Part shown: positions 9,619-17,294 of the stretch, piece after piece | Numbering within the stretch: the first letter of the stretch is position 1 | Layout of the letters: each line of letters opens with the position of its first letter | NCBI RefSeq assembly: GCF_037023745.1 | Contig: NZ_CP146101.1 | Location: forward strand, 6,464,001 to 6,528,000 | Direction of reading: 5' to 3' | DNA from: Streptomyces sp. SCSIO 30461 | Lineage (GTDB): Bacteria; Actinomycetota; Actinomycetes; Streptomycetales; Streptomycetaceae | Length of the DNA: 64,000 nt | The notes under the pieces: generated by a model | What the model saw: only the letters and a program-made list of their open reading frames with translations | The model's database searches: none | What the model was told of the DNA's origin: nothing | Position numbers and translations under genes: made by a program

Positions 9619-11282
9619 TGGCCCTCCAGATAGCGGTGTACGAGCGTGACGGCCATGGCGCCCTCGCCCACCGCCGAAGCCACCCGCTTCACCGAATCGG
9701 CGCGCACGTCCCCCGCCGCGAACACCCCGGGAACGTTCGTCTCCAGGTGGTACGGGGCCCTGGTCAGCGGCCAGCGCGGCGATCGGCTGCCCGCCGCCGG
9801 GAGGTCGGGGCCGGTCAGGATGAAGCCGCGTTCGTCCCTGGCCACCAGTCCGTCCAGCCACTGCGTCTGCGGCTCGGCGCCGATGAACACGAACAGCCGG
9901 CTCGCGTCCACCTCCGTGAGCGCCCCGGTCCGGTTGTCCCGCAGTGTCAACCGCTCCAGGTGGCCGTCCCCGCCGCCCGCCGCCACCTCCGTGCACGAGT
10001 GCACCTCGATGTTGGGCAGGGCCTCGATCTGCTGGATCAGATACGCCGACATCGAACGGGTCAGATCCGGGCCTCGCAGCAGTACGTGCACTCGCTCGGC
10101 GAAGCGCGAGAAGTAGACCGCCGCCTGGCCCGCCGAGTTGGCGCCTCCGACGATGTACACGTCCTCGCCCCGGCAGTTGGCCGCCTCGAACGACGCGGAG
10201 CCGTAGTAGACGCCCGCGCCGCTGAAGTCCTCCAGTTGTGCTCCCGAGAGCCGCCGGTAGGTGACCCCGGTCGCGAGCACGACGGTGTGCGCGCCGACCG
10301 ATGTGCCGTCGCCGAACCGCAGCATCCGGCCGGACCCCGCCGCCTCGGCCGCCTCCAGGGCCACCACCTCGGTCGCGCTGAGGATCTCCGCCCCGAAGCG
10401 GCTGGCCTGTCTCCGCGCCCGGTCGGCGAGTTGTGCGCCGGAGACCCCGTCCGGGAAGCCCAGGTAGTTCTCGATCCTGCTGCTCTGCCCCGCCTGCCCC
10501 CCGGTGGCCGTGCGCTCGACCAGCACCGTGCGCAGCCCCTCCGACGCCCCGTACACCGCCGCGCCCAGACCGGCCGGGCCCGCGCCGATCACGACCACGT
10601 CGTAGAAGTCGGCCGCCGGGCTGGTGCGGAGTCCGACCTGCGCCGCCAACTCCGCCTCGGACGGCGCGTGCAGGGCCTTGCCATCGGCGGTGACGACCAG
10701 CGGTACATCGCACGCGCCGAGCCCGGCGGCCCGCAGCAGCTGGGCGCCCTCGGGCTCATCGGCGGGTATCCAGCGGTACGGGACCAGGTTGCGCGCGAGG
10801 AACTCGCGTACCGCGAAGGAAGGCGCCGACCAGCGATGGCCCACCACCCTCGTCTCGGGTGTCTCCGGGTCCGATGCCGCGTCCCACAGGTCCACGAGTG
10901 TGTCGAGCACCGGATAGAGGTTCTCCTCCGGAGGGCTCCACGGTTTGAGCAGGTAGTGGTCGAGGTCGACGACGTTGATCGCGTCGATCGCCGCGCCGGT
11001 GTCCGCGTACGCGGTGAGCAGGACGCGGCGCGCCCTCGGGAAGAGGTCCATCGCGGCCTCCAGGAACTGGACGCCGTTCATCGTGGGCATCCGGTAGTCC
11101 GCGATCACCACGGCCACCGGCTCACCCCGCAGCTTGACCTCGCGCAGCGCTTCCAGTGCCTCGTCCCCGGAGGTGGCGCGCAGCACGCGGAAGCGGTCGC
11201 CGTAGTGGCGCCGCAGGTCGCGGGCGATGGCCCGGGAGACACCTGGATCGTCGTCGACGGTCAGGATCGTCGCCTTCGCCAT
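9615..11282 (-). CDS. Fused response-regulator receiver / thioredoxin-reductase-like FAD oxidoreductase
   Basis: A 555-residue fusion. Residues 1-125 are a receiver domain (ILTVDDDPG, phospho-acceptor D62 in VVIADYRMP, Lys in LLKPW). Residues about 150-215 look like a glutaredoxin-like linker domain without a CxxC. Residues about 225-555 are a thioredoxin-reductase-like fold with the FAD motif GAGPAG (233-238), an NAD(P)H-type GGANSAG (379-385) and the FAD-closing segment GVFAAGDVRADSVKR. The CxxC redox pair of true thioredoxin reductases is replaced by a stretch with a single Cys (C370), so it is unlikely to reduce thioredoxin by the usual mechanism. It is coupled to the cNMP-domain kinase downstream. 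The ATG at 11282 directly abuts GAGGAG, which is an unusually short spacing, but the receiver fold leaves no room for a later start. Confidence 0.9.
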   Translation of the reverse strand: MAKATILTVDDDPGVSRAIARDLRRHYGDRFRVLRATSGDEALEALREVKLRGEPVAVVIADYRMPTMNGVQFLEAAMDLFPRARRVLLTAYADTGAAIDAINVVDLDHYLLKPWSPPEENLYPVLDTLVDLWDAASDPETPETRVVGHRWSAPSFAVREFLARNLVPYRWIPADEPEGAQLLRAAGLGACDVPLVVTADGKALHAPSEAELAAQVGLRTSPAADFYDVVVIGAGPAGLGAAVYGASEGLRTVLVERTATGGQAGQSSRIENYLGFPDGVSGAQLADRARRQASRFGAEILSATEVVALEAAEAAGSGRMLRFGDGTSVGAHTVVLATGVTYRRLSGAQLEDFSGAGVYYGSASFEAANCRGEDVYIVGGANSAGQAAVYFSRFAERVHVLLRGPDLTRSMSAYLIQQIEALPNIEVHSCTEVAAGGGDGHLERLTLRDNRTGALTEVDASRLFVFIGAEPQTQWLDGLVARDERGFILTGPDLPAAGSRSPRWPLTRAPYHLETNVPGVFAAGDVRADSVKRVASAVGEGAMAVTLVHRYLEGQ

Positions 11283-11453
11283 CTCCTCATCATGCGCGCG
11301 GTGCGGTGCGTACGCCTGTCGGGGCCGTTCCGCCGTCGGCAGTCGGAGGGTCGGACGACGGAGTGCGTGATGTTGCCGGTGTAGAAGCCGGCCACGGCGG
11401 TCAGGGGATGGCGATGCCGTGCGGGGCCCGCGTATACGCTCGCGTTGCGCTCG

Positions 11454-11482
11454 CACCGGCGTCGGTGCTGCCGACGCCGGTG
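11454..11482. terminator. Perfect 12-bp inverted repeat, possible bidirectional terminator or operator
   Basis: Arms CACCGGCGTCGG (11454-11465) and CCGACGCCGGTG (11471-11482) pair perfectly around a 5-base loop. There is no T-run on either side. It lies about 170 bases upstream of the receiver/reductase start, beside a TATACGCT sequence that could be a -10 element, so either a terminator or a protein-binding site is possible. Confidence 0.4.
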
Positions 11483-11530
11483 GGCACCTCCCGGACCGCA
11501 TGGGCTGCGGTGGGTCCCACGAGCCGCCCG

Positions 11531-11744
11531 ATGAGACCGCCTACGGCACCTCACCGCGACTGCGGCGCCGCGCCCTGGCGCAAGAGCAGCTACGGCAACG
11601 GCCAAGGCGGCGAGTGCCTGCAGGTCCGCGACGACATCCCCCGGAGTCGTCCCCGTCCGTGGCAGCAAGGTCCCCGACGGCCCCGTGCCGGTCGCCCCCG
11701 CCGCCTGGAGCGCGTTCGTCGGCGGCGTCGTCAGCGGAGGCTGA
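11531..11744 (+). pseudogene. DUF397 protein, frameshifted remnant
   Basis: Translation of this strand gives the DUF397 hallmark WRKSSYGNGQGGECLQV from 11575, and after a +1 slip the rest of the family pattern: GVVPVRGSKVPDGP followed by AAWSAFVGGVVSGG and a TGA at 11742. The break is at a run of five C (about 11638-11642), where four C would restore GECLQVRDDIPGV in one frame. The N-terminal part (DETAYGTSP) also lies in a different frame, suggesting a second lesion. DUF397 genes normally sit next to an XRE-type regulator, but none is present here. The 3' end overlaps the convergent STAND gene by 14 bases. A sequencing error in the C run would be the alternative explanation. Confidence 0.7.
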
Positions 11745-14034
11745 GTTTGCGGCGGACCTCGGCCTCCCGCACGGGGTAACCGAGGTCCGCGTACACCTCA
11801 GCAGCGCGCCGGTAGTGGGTGTCGGCCGCAGGGACGTCGCCCTGGGCCAGAAAGTTGTCGCCGATGGTCTCGGTGAGCGCCGCCACACCCACGCCGTAGC
11901 CCGCCTCGTCGAAGACGGCGAGTGCGGCACGGTGGTGGGCTGCACCGTCGGAGAGAGCGCCGCGTCTCTCCTCCAGGCGCCCCAGTTCACGCAGCGTCCA
12001 GCCCTCCCCCACCGGGCGGTCGTGCTGCCGGTACAAGGCCAGGGCGGCGCGCAGGGAGTGTTCGGCGCGGGTCAGATCGCCGGTCTGGACGTAGGCCGCG
12101 CCCAGATTGCGCTGGGCGTCGGCCGGATAGGCGGGGCTGCCGCCGCGGCGTACGAGTGCGGCGACCGCCGGTTCGAGGCAGACGATGGCCTCATCGGGGC
12201 GGCGGCGGTCCAGGTGGAGCGCGCCGAGGCTGCTGAGGACTTCCGCCTCGCCCATGGCGCGGCCGAGTTCGCGGTAGGCGTTCAGGACCGTGCGGTACTC
12301 CGCCAGCGCCTGGTCGTAACGGCCCGCGTGGCGCAGGGCGTCGCCCAGCAGACGGCGGGTCTTGATCTGCTCGGGCCTGGTGCCGGTGTGACGCTGGATG
12401 GCGACGGACATCCGCAGATGGTCCACAGCCTGGTCGTAGCGTCCCTCGTGCAGATACGCGGCGCCCATGCCGCGCATGGCACATGCCGAGACGCGCTGTT
12501 CGCCGAGTCGACGTGCGGTGTCCAGGATGCTCGTCCACATGGCGAGGCGCGGCAGTTGGCTGGGCTGGTCCCACAGCCAGCGGTCGGCGGCCAGGGCGAG
12601 TCGGAACCCCTCGGTGTGCAGCCCCTCCCGCACCGCTGCCCGCACGAGGAGGGAGACCGTGCTCTGCTGCGCACCGCCCCAGGCGTGACTCCCGTGCTCG
12701 GTCGCGTCCTCGGTGTGGGCGGCGATGAGACGGGCGAGTACGGCACGGCGTTCGGCGGGGTCGGTGTCTCGTTCGAGGCGTTCGGCGGCGAACAGCCGGA
12801 CCAGATCATGGAGCCGGTAGGCGTCGGGGCCTGTGCAAGCGAGGAGTTGGGCGTCGGTGAGACGTTCCAGGGCTGATCGGGCGGCGTGGGGATCGCGGCC
12901 CGCCGCGGCTGCCGCGACCCGGACGGTGACACGCGGGCCGGGGTGGGCGCCGAGGCTCCGGAAGAGGGCTCGGTCAGCGGGTTCCAACGCGGCGTAGCAC
13001 GCCTCGAAGACGGCGCGTACGGCGAGGTCGTCAAGGTGGAGCATGTCCAGGCGATGGCGTTCGTCGGCGAGCCGGGCGGCGAGTTCGCTCACCGGCCATC
13101 CGGGGCGGGAGCGCAGTCGGGCGGCGGCGATCCGGACGGCGAGGGGCAGTAGCCCGCAGGCGCGGACCACCTGGAGGGCGGCTTCGGGCTCGACGTCCAC
13201 CCGGTCCTGCCCGGCGACGGCGGCGAGCAGTGCGAGCGCCTCGCTGTCGCCGAGGCCACCGAGGGCGAGGGGCGTCGCCTCGGGGACCCCGTCGAGGGCC
13301 TTGCGGCTGGTGATCAGCGCGAGACAACCGTCTCCGCCCGGCAACAGGGGCCGGATCTGGGCGGCGTCGGCGGCATCGTCCAGCAGGAGCAGGACGCGAC
13401 GCCGGGCAGTACGGTTGCGGAAGCGCGCGGCGAGCGCCGCGATATCGCCTGACCGCTCCTCGACCGGTGCGCCTATCGCTTCGAGCAGCCGGGCCAGTAC
13501 GGCGGCCGACGTGGCCGGGGTGCCGCGACCCGCGCCGAGATCGGCGTAGAGCCGGCCGTCGGGGAAGCGCGGACCCAGTTCGTGCGCGAGGCGGATGGCA
13601 AGGGTCGACTTGCCGAGCCCTGGCGCGCCGGTGATGGCGATGGCACGGTGACCGGCGTCCACCAGACGCAACAGCTTTCCGACTTCGTCGGCGCGGCCGG
13701 CGAAGTCCGCTATCGGCGGCGGGAGTTCATCCGGTTCGGCGGCGGGCGGCACAGCTGGGCTGTCCTCAGGCGCCGTGGCTGCGGGGACGGCGCGGTGTGC
13801 ACGTACGGCCCCGACGGCGGTGGCGAGGGTCAGCAGGCCGACCAGCCACCAGGCGTACGGAGAGAGGGGCACGAGGGCGTCGGGGAGGGTGCCGCCGGTC
13901 GCCACGTTCACTGCGATGGCGAGCAGTACGGACAGCAGGACGGACAGGAGACTGGTGCTGATGGCCAGCACGGTCGTGGCATGCGTACGCCGCACAGTCC
14001 CCCCGTCCCCCAACCGCCGTACACGTGTGCCCAT
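11731..14034 (-). CDS. Membrane-anchored STAND ATPase (NB-ARC) with TPR repeats
   Basis: A 767-residue signalling ATPase. Two hydrophobic segments (about residues 21-43 and 58-78) precede an NB-ARC-type nucleotide-binding domain: FAGRADEV, Walker A GAPGLGKST (136-144), Walker B RRVLLLLDDA, LITSRK and GLLPLAVRIAA. A winged-helix-like middle leads into at least five tetratricopeptide repeats (for example YLHEGRYDQAVDHLRMS, ALRHAGRYDQALAEYR, YVQTGDLTRAEHSLRAAL). The architecture is that of AfsR/NB-ARC-TPR proteins without the DNA-binding domain and with a membrane anchor instead. An alternative GTG start at 13995 has a better GGGGGG site and would shorten the protein by 13 residues. It stands alone; its 3' end overlaps the DUF397 remnant. 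Its signal and output are unknown; such proteins are also found in conflict systems. Confidence 0.85.
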   Translation of the reverse strand: MGTRVRRLGDGGTVRRTHATTVLAISTSLLSVLLSVLLAIAVNVATGGTLPDALVPLSPYAWWLVGLLTLATAVGAVRAHRAVPAATAPEDSPAVPPAAEPDELPPPIADFAGRADEVGKLLRLVDAGHRAIAITGAPGLGKSTLAIRLAHELGPRFPDGRLYADLGAGRGTPATSAAVLARLLEAIGAPVEERSGDIAALAARFRNRTARRRVLLLLDDAADAAQIRPLLPGGDGCLALITSRKALDGVPEATPLALGGLGDSEALALLAAVAGQDRVDVEPEAALQVVRACGLLPLAVRIAAARLRSRPGWPVSELAARLADERHRLDMLHLDDLAVRAVFEACYAALEPADRALFRSLGAHPGPRVTVRVAAAAAGRDPHAARSALERLTDAQLLACTGPDAYRLHDLVRLFAAERLERDTDPAERRAVLARLIAAHTEDATEHGSHAWGGAQQSTVSLLVRAAVREGLHTEGFRLALAADRWLWDQPSQLPRLAMWTSILDTARRLGEQRVSACAMRGMGAAYLHEGRYDQAVDHLRMSVAIQRHTGTRPEQIKTRRLLGDALRHAGRYDQALAEYRTVLNAYRELGRAMGEAEVLSSLGALHLDRRRPDEAIVCLEPAVAALVRRGGSPAYPADAQRNLGAAYVQTGDLTRAEHSLRAALALYRQHDRPVGEGWTLRELGRLEERRGALSDGAAHHRAALAVFDEAGYGVGVAALTETIGDNFLAQGDVPAADTHYRRAAEVYADLGYPVREAEVRRKLSLR

Positions 14035-14135
14035 TGTGGCGTATCCGGGCGAGGTGTCGTGCGCGCGTCACTGCCGATGCGCAATTCCCTGGACCGTCAT
14101 GCTCCGTCGCGTACTTTCGGCTCTGGAAGTGCCGG

Positions 14136-14231
14136 CCCGGCTCGGTGTCGGTGATCGGCATCGCCACCAATGCGGTCGTGGACACCGTGCCCGTCGGCCG
14201 GTCCCCGCTCGGGATCGCGGCGGGCGTGGTC
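14136..14231 (+). pseudogene. YVTN beta-propeller repeat remnant
   Basis: One frame of the plus strand reads GSVSVIGIATNAVVDTVPVG then RSPLGIAAG, which is a near-consensus single blade of YVTN/YncE-type propeller proteins (VSVIDTATNTVVATVPVGSSPLGIAV). No start, no further blades and no stop at a sensible place are visible, so it is a fragment. The rest of the gap 14035-14425 holds nothing else I can support. Confidence 0.5.
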
Positions 14232-14425
14232 ACCGCCCTGGGAGGGACCGGTCCGGTCGACGCCCTCATTGCCCTGGGGCCGCGGCACTGGTGCTCGGAC
14301 TTGGCCGGCTATGCGTGCTGTCGTGGCTGTACGCCGCGATGTCGAGTGGTATCTGGGACGTCGCACGAGATCCTCGCTTCCCGGCGGAACGGCTCGGGAC
14401 GCGGCAGCAGCAGCCATGGCGAACG

Positions 14426-14470
14426 GACGGCGCTCCGCCACTCCACGGGGGGGGGTGGCGGAGCGCCGTC
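14426..14470 (-). terminator. Strong hairpin terminator after the lipoprotein gene
   Basis: A perfect 16-bp stem (14426-14441 with 14455-14470; core GGCGCTCCGCCAC / GTGGCGGAGCGCC) around a 13-base loop lies 26 bases after the lipoprotein stop codon at 14497. There is no T-run, as is common for actinobacterial terminators. Confidence 0.75.
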
Positions 14471-14496
14471 GGTTCAAGGGCTGTGGATCAGTACGC

Positions 14497-15987
14497 CTAG
14501 CTGGGCGTCGAGGCGCTGCCCTTGCCGCTCACCAGGGTCCATTCGCGGTGCAGGCTGCCCAGCGGAACGCGCTTGCTGAAGACCGGCGTACCGAAGATGG
14601 ACAGCTGGAGCTGGAGGTTGCCGTTCAGGTCGAAGCCCCCGTACAGAGCCCAGTTGCCGACGATCGACGCCTTGCCGTCCGATGAGGCGGTGGCCGTGAC
14701 GGCTGCCTCGCCGCGCAGATAGGGCGCGAACTCGGCGCTGACGCCGACCAGTCCGTAGAGGCCGACGGAGGCCTCGGCGCCGAGCACGGCCTTCGCCTGG
14801 CCGCCCGCGGTGACCTTCGCGGTGATGGGGGTGCCCTTCACCTCGGAGGTGCTGACCGGCTTCCAGCCGTCGGCGCGGCTGTAGCTGCCGCCGACGCGGA
14901 AGTCGCCGTTCACCTTCTGCTCGACGTCCAGGGTGATGCGGCCGTCCGCCTCCACCTGTATGTAGCAGGTCAGATCGAGGTTGACGACGACCGGCACCGG
15001 GCCGACCTGGATCACCGGGTCGGCGTGCAGCTTGGCGAACGGGATGCGCTGCTTGACCTCGCCCGACGCACGGCCCTTGAGCCGCCACTGGGCGTCCCAG
15101 TCGCCGGACAGTCCGAGGAAGGCGCCGCGCGGGACGGACTTGCCGACCTTGCCATTGCCGCTGCCGTCGTAGGAGAACTCCACCTGCGGGGAGAGCTGGA
15201 CGAAGCCGGCCACAGAGGCGGCGGCGGACGCGGGTGCGTCCTTCGCGGTGGCGATGGAGGTGCCGACATCGAGGCGCAGGCTGCCGAGGGGCAGCTTGGC
15301 GCCGTTGGGCCCGAAGGTGATCCCGTCGGGCTTGGCCCAGGAGAACTTGACGCCTTCGACGAGGGGTTCGACGTCCATCGTCGACGGGTCGACGGGGACT
15401 TCGCCGTCGGCCTTGTCGTCGTTCAGGACGGCGTTGAGGGTGGTCGGCTTGGTGCGGACCTCGGTGCCCTGCTCGGTCTCGTTGACGACCTCGATGACCT
15501 CTGCGAGCAACCCGTCGGGAGCGCCGGGGGCAGGAGCGCTGGCGATGATGTCGCCGGACCTGACGGGGGCGTCGCTCTCGGGGCCGTCGGAAGGGCCGGC
15601 GGTGGGGGCGTCCGATGAGCCGTCGGTGGGCTCGGTGGAGGGAGCGGAAGGGCTGGAAGGGCTGGAAGGGCTGGGGTCGGGAGAGCGCTTCGACGGCTTG
15701 GATATGACGGCGCGTCCGGTGCTCTTGTCGTACGCGGCGACCGTCAGCGCGGTCTTCTTGGCACCGTTCCCCCTGCTGCCCGCCGCGGCGACAGCCGTCG
15801 GCGTGGGGGCGTCGGTGGGCGCCGCGGCGACATCGAGCTGCTCGGAGCTGTCCGCCGCGGCTTTGGCTACCGGGGTCGGACCGGCGCCGGGGCCGGTCTG
15901 ATGGGACGGTGCGGAGCATGCGCTCGCGGTGAGGGCGAATGTCGTCAGGGCGACAGGGACCAGGAATCTCCTGGTGAGGGCACGCAC
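14497..15987 (-). CDS. Secreted lipoprotein of unknown function
   Basis: A 496-residue exported protein starting at a GTG (15987) with GGAGG at good spacing. The N-terminus MRALTRRFLVPVALTTFALT ends in ASAC, a lipobox whose -3 residue is Ala rather than Leu, so lipidation at about C24 is likely but not certain. Residues about 30-150 are low complexity (Ala, Pro, Ser, Thr), probably a wall-spanning spacer with runs of SPSSPSSPS. The remaining ~340 residues are beta-rich with repeated GS/VG patterns (VRSGDIIASAP, VQLSPQVEFSYDGSG, ADGRITLDVEQKV). I do not recognise a named domain. A 22-bp palindrome sits 36-57 bases upstream of the start and a strong terminator follows, so it is a single-gene unit. 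Confidence 0.85.
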   Translation of the reverse strand: MRALTRRFLVPVALTTFALTASACSAPSHQTGPGAGPTPVAKAAADSSEQLDVAAAPTDAPTPTAVAAAGSRGNGAKKTALTVAAYDKSTGRAVISKPSKRSPDPSPSSPSSPSAPSTEPTDGSSDAPTAGPSDGPESDAPVRSGDIIASAPAPGAPDGLLAEVIEVVNETEQGTEVRTKPTTLNAVLNDDKADGEVPVDPSTMDVEPLVEGVKFSWAKPDGITFGPNGAKLPLGSLRLDVGTSIATAKDAPASAAASVAGFVQLSPQVEFSYDGSGNGKVGKSVPRGAFLGLSGDWDAQWRLKGRASGEVKQRIPFAKLHADPVIQVGPVPVVVNLDLTCYIQVEADGRITLDVEQKVNGDFRVGGSYSRADGWKPVSTSEVKGTPITAKVTAGGQAKAVLGAEASVGLYGLVGVSAEFAPYLRGEAAVTATASSDGKASIVGNWALYGGFDLNGNLQLQLSIFGTPVFSKRVPLGSLHREWTLVSGKGSASTPS

Positions 15988-16022
15988 GGGTGGTCCTCCG
16001 GCGAGATGGGTCGGGGGGTGGC

Positions 16023-16044
16023 TTCATTACTCGGGAGTAATGAA
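16023..16044. promoter_or_regulatory. 22-bp palindrome upstream of the lipoprotein gene (TTACTC-type operator)
   Basis: TTCATTACTC and GAGTAATGAA flank a central GG, giving 10-bp perfect arms. It lies 36-57 bases before the GTG of the lipoprotein gene, where a repressor would block the promoter. The half-site TTACTC recurs in palindromes at 20947 and 57689. Confidence 0.6.
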
Positions 16045-16145
16045 CTCGGCCGAAGCATGGCATGCCCACACCCGTTCGTCACGGTCGGGTGCTGTCAATG
16101 CGCTGTTGTTCACAAAGAGTTGACATCAGCATGCCCCAAGTGTGG

Positions 16146-16560
16146 TTATTTGTTGCATATTGCCCGGCTACACAGCGGTGGATTGTGAGCCTCGGCGGCA
16201 CGCCGCGTGCTGTCGAGGTGGAGCTCGACGTAGTCGACGAGCCGCCGCGCGTCCTGCGGTTCGTCCGCCTGGAAGGGGCGGAGGCGGAGCAGCAGGACGT
16301 CGTCGAGCGCCACACCTTCACGCGCGAGCACGAACACAAGGGTGAGCAAGGCGGACCGCGCGTTCCCGTCGTCGAAGGGATGGAAGAAACAGACGTCCGG
16401 ATAGGCGCGTGCCAGCCGCTTCCGCAACCGGTCTTGTCGGTGACCTGGACGATCAGATTGCGGGCACCTCTGCCGCCGACGCGCTGTCGAAGGGGTACCG
16501 GGCGGGATCAGCTGCGTCCCGGCTCAGGTAGCTGGGCACCAGGTCGGGTATCACCGCGCA
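16146..16560 (-). pseudogene. Fic family protein, frameshifted and truncated
   Basis: The C-terminal part (16427-16146) reads RKRLARAYPDVCFFHPFDDG and then NARSALLTLVFVL, carrying the Fic motif HPFDDGNARS of enzymes that AMPylate or otherwise modify proteins. Further upstream on the same strand the matching N-terminal region is found only in other frames: VPSYLSRDAADPARYPFDSAS and then ARNLIVQVTDKTG. At least two frameshifts therefore separate the pieces, and nothing recognisable is left beyond about 16560. Motif residues in the last piece are intact, but without the preceding helices it should not be active. Confidence 0.7.
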
Positions 16561-16616
16561 AGCCTCCCCGCCCGCCGCACACCGGTTCAGGTGATTTCCG
16601 CATGGCTCTGACGGGC

Positions 16617-17294
16617 TCAGCAGCCTGGGACGACAAGGCCCGACTCATACGCGATGACGACGAGTTGGGTGCGGTCCCGGGCACCCAGTTTGCCCATGAT
16701 CCGGCTGACATGCGTCTTCGCGGTGAGCGGGCTGAGGCCGAGTCCCTCGGCGATCTCCGTGTTGTTCAGGCCACGGGCGACCAGGGCCAGTACCTGACGT
16801 TCCCGCTCGGAGAGGCCGTCGAGTCCGGCCACCGCCCTCGGGGCGTCGGGGGTGGCGAGTACCCGGGCGATGAGCCGGGCGGTGGGCCCCGGTGACAGCA
16901 GGGCTTCACCGGCGGCGACGGTCCGGATCGCGGCGAGCAGGTCCGCCGGCCTGATGTCCTTGACGAGAAAGCCGGAAGCACCCGCGCGCAGTGCGTCGAT
17001 GATGTGCTCGTCGGTGTCGTACGTGGTCAGGACCAGCACCTTGACACCCGCGAGGTCGTCGTCCGCCGCGATCTGCCGGGTGGCCTCGATACCGTCGGTT
17101 TCGGGCATCCGGATGTCCATGATGACCACGTCGGCACGCTCGGAACGGGCCAGGGCGACCGCTTCGCGGCCGGTGCCCGCCTGGGCCACGACCTCCATGC
17201 CCGGTGCCGACTCGACCAGCATCGCGAACGAGGCGCGTACGAGGGTCTGGTCGTCGGCGAGCAGCACACGGATCGCCGTCCCGGCCCCGGTCAT
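16617..17294 (-). CDS. NarL/LuxR-type response regulator
   Basis: A 225-residue regulator: receiver domain about residues 5-125 (IRVLLADDQTLVR, phospho-acceptor Asp in VVIMDIRMPETDG, Lys in GFLVKDIRP) and a LuxR helix-turn-helix about 155-220 (LSERERQVLALVARGLNNTEIAEGL). The ATG at 17294 overlaps the stop of the kinase gene by four bases (ATGA), so kinase and regulator are coupled. The operon begins with an MMPL exporter gene, which suggests that the pair controls, or responds to, export by that protein. Both domains are complete. Confidence 0.93.
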   Translation of the reverse strand: MTGAGTAIRVLLADDQTLVRASFAMLVESAPGMEVVAQAGTGREAVALARSERADVVIMDIRMPETDGIEATRQIAADDDLAGVKVLVLTTYDTDEHIIDALRAGASGFLVKDIRPADLLAAIRTVAAGEALLSPGPTARLIARVLATPDAPRAVAGLDGLSERERQVLALVARGLNNTEIAEGLGLSPLTAKTHVSRIMGKLGARDRTQLVVIAYESGLVVPGC

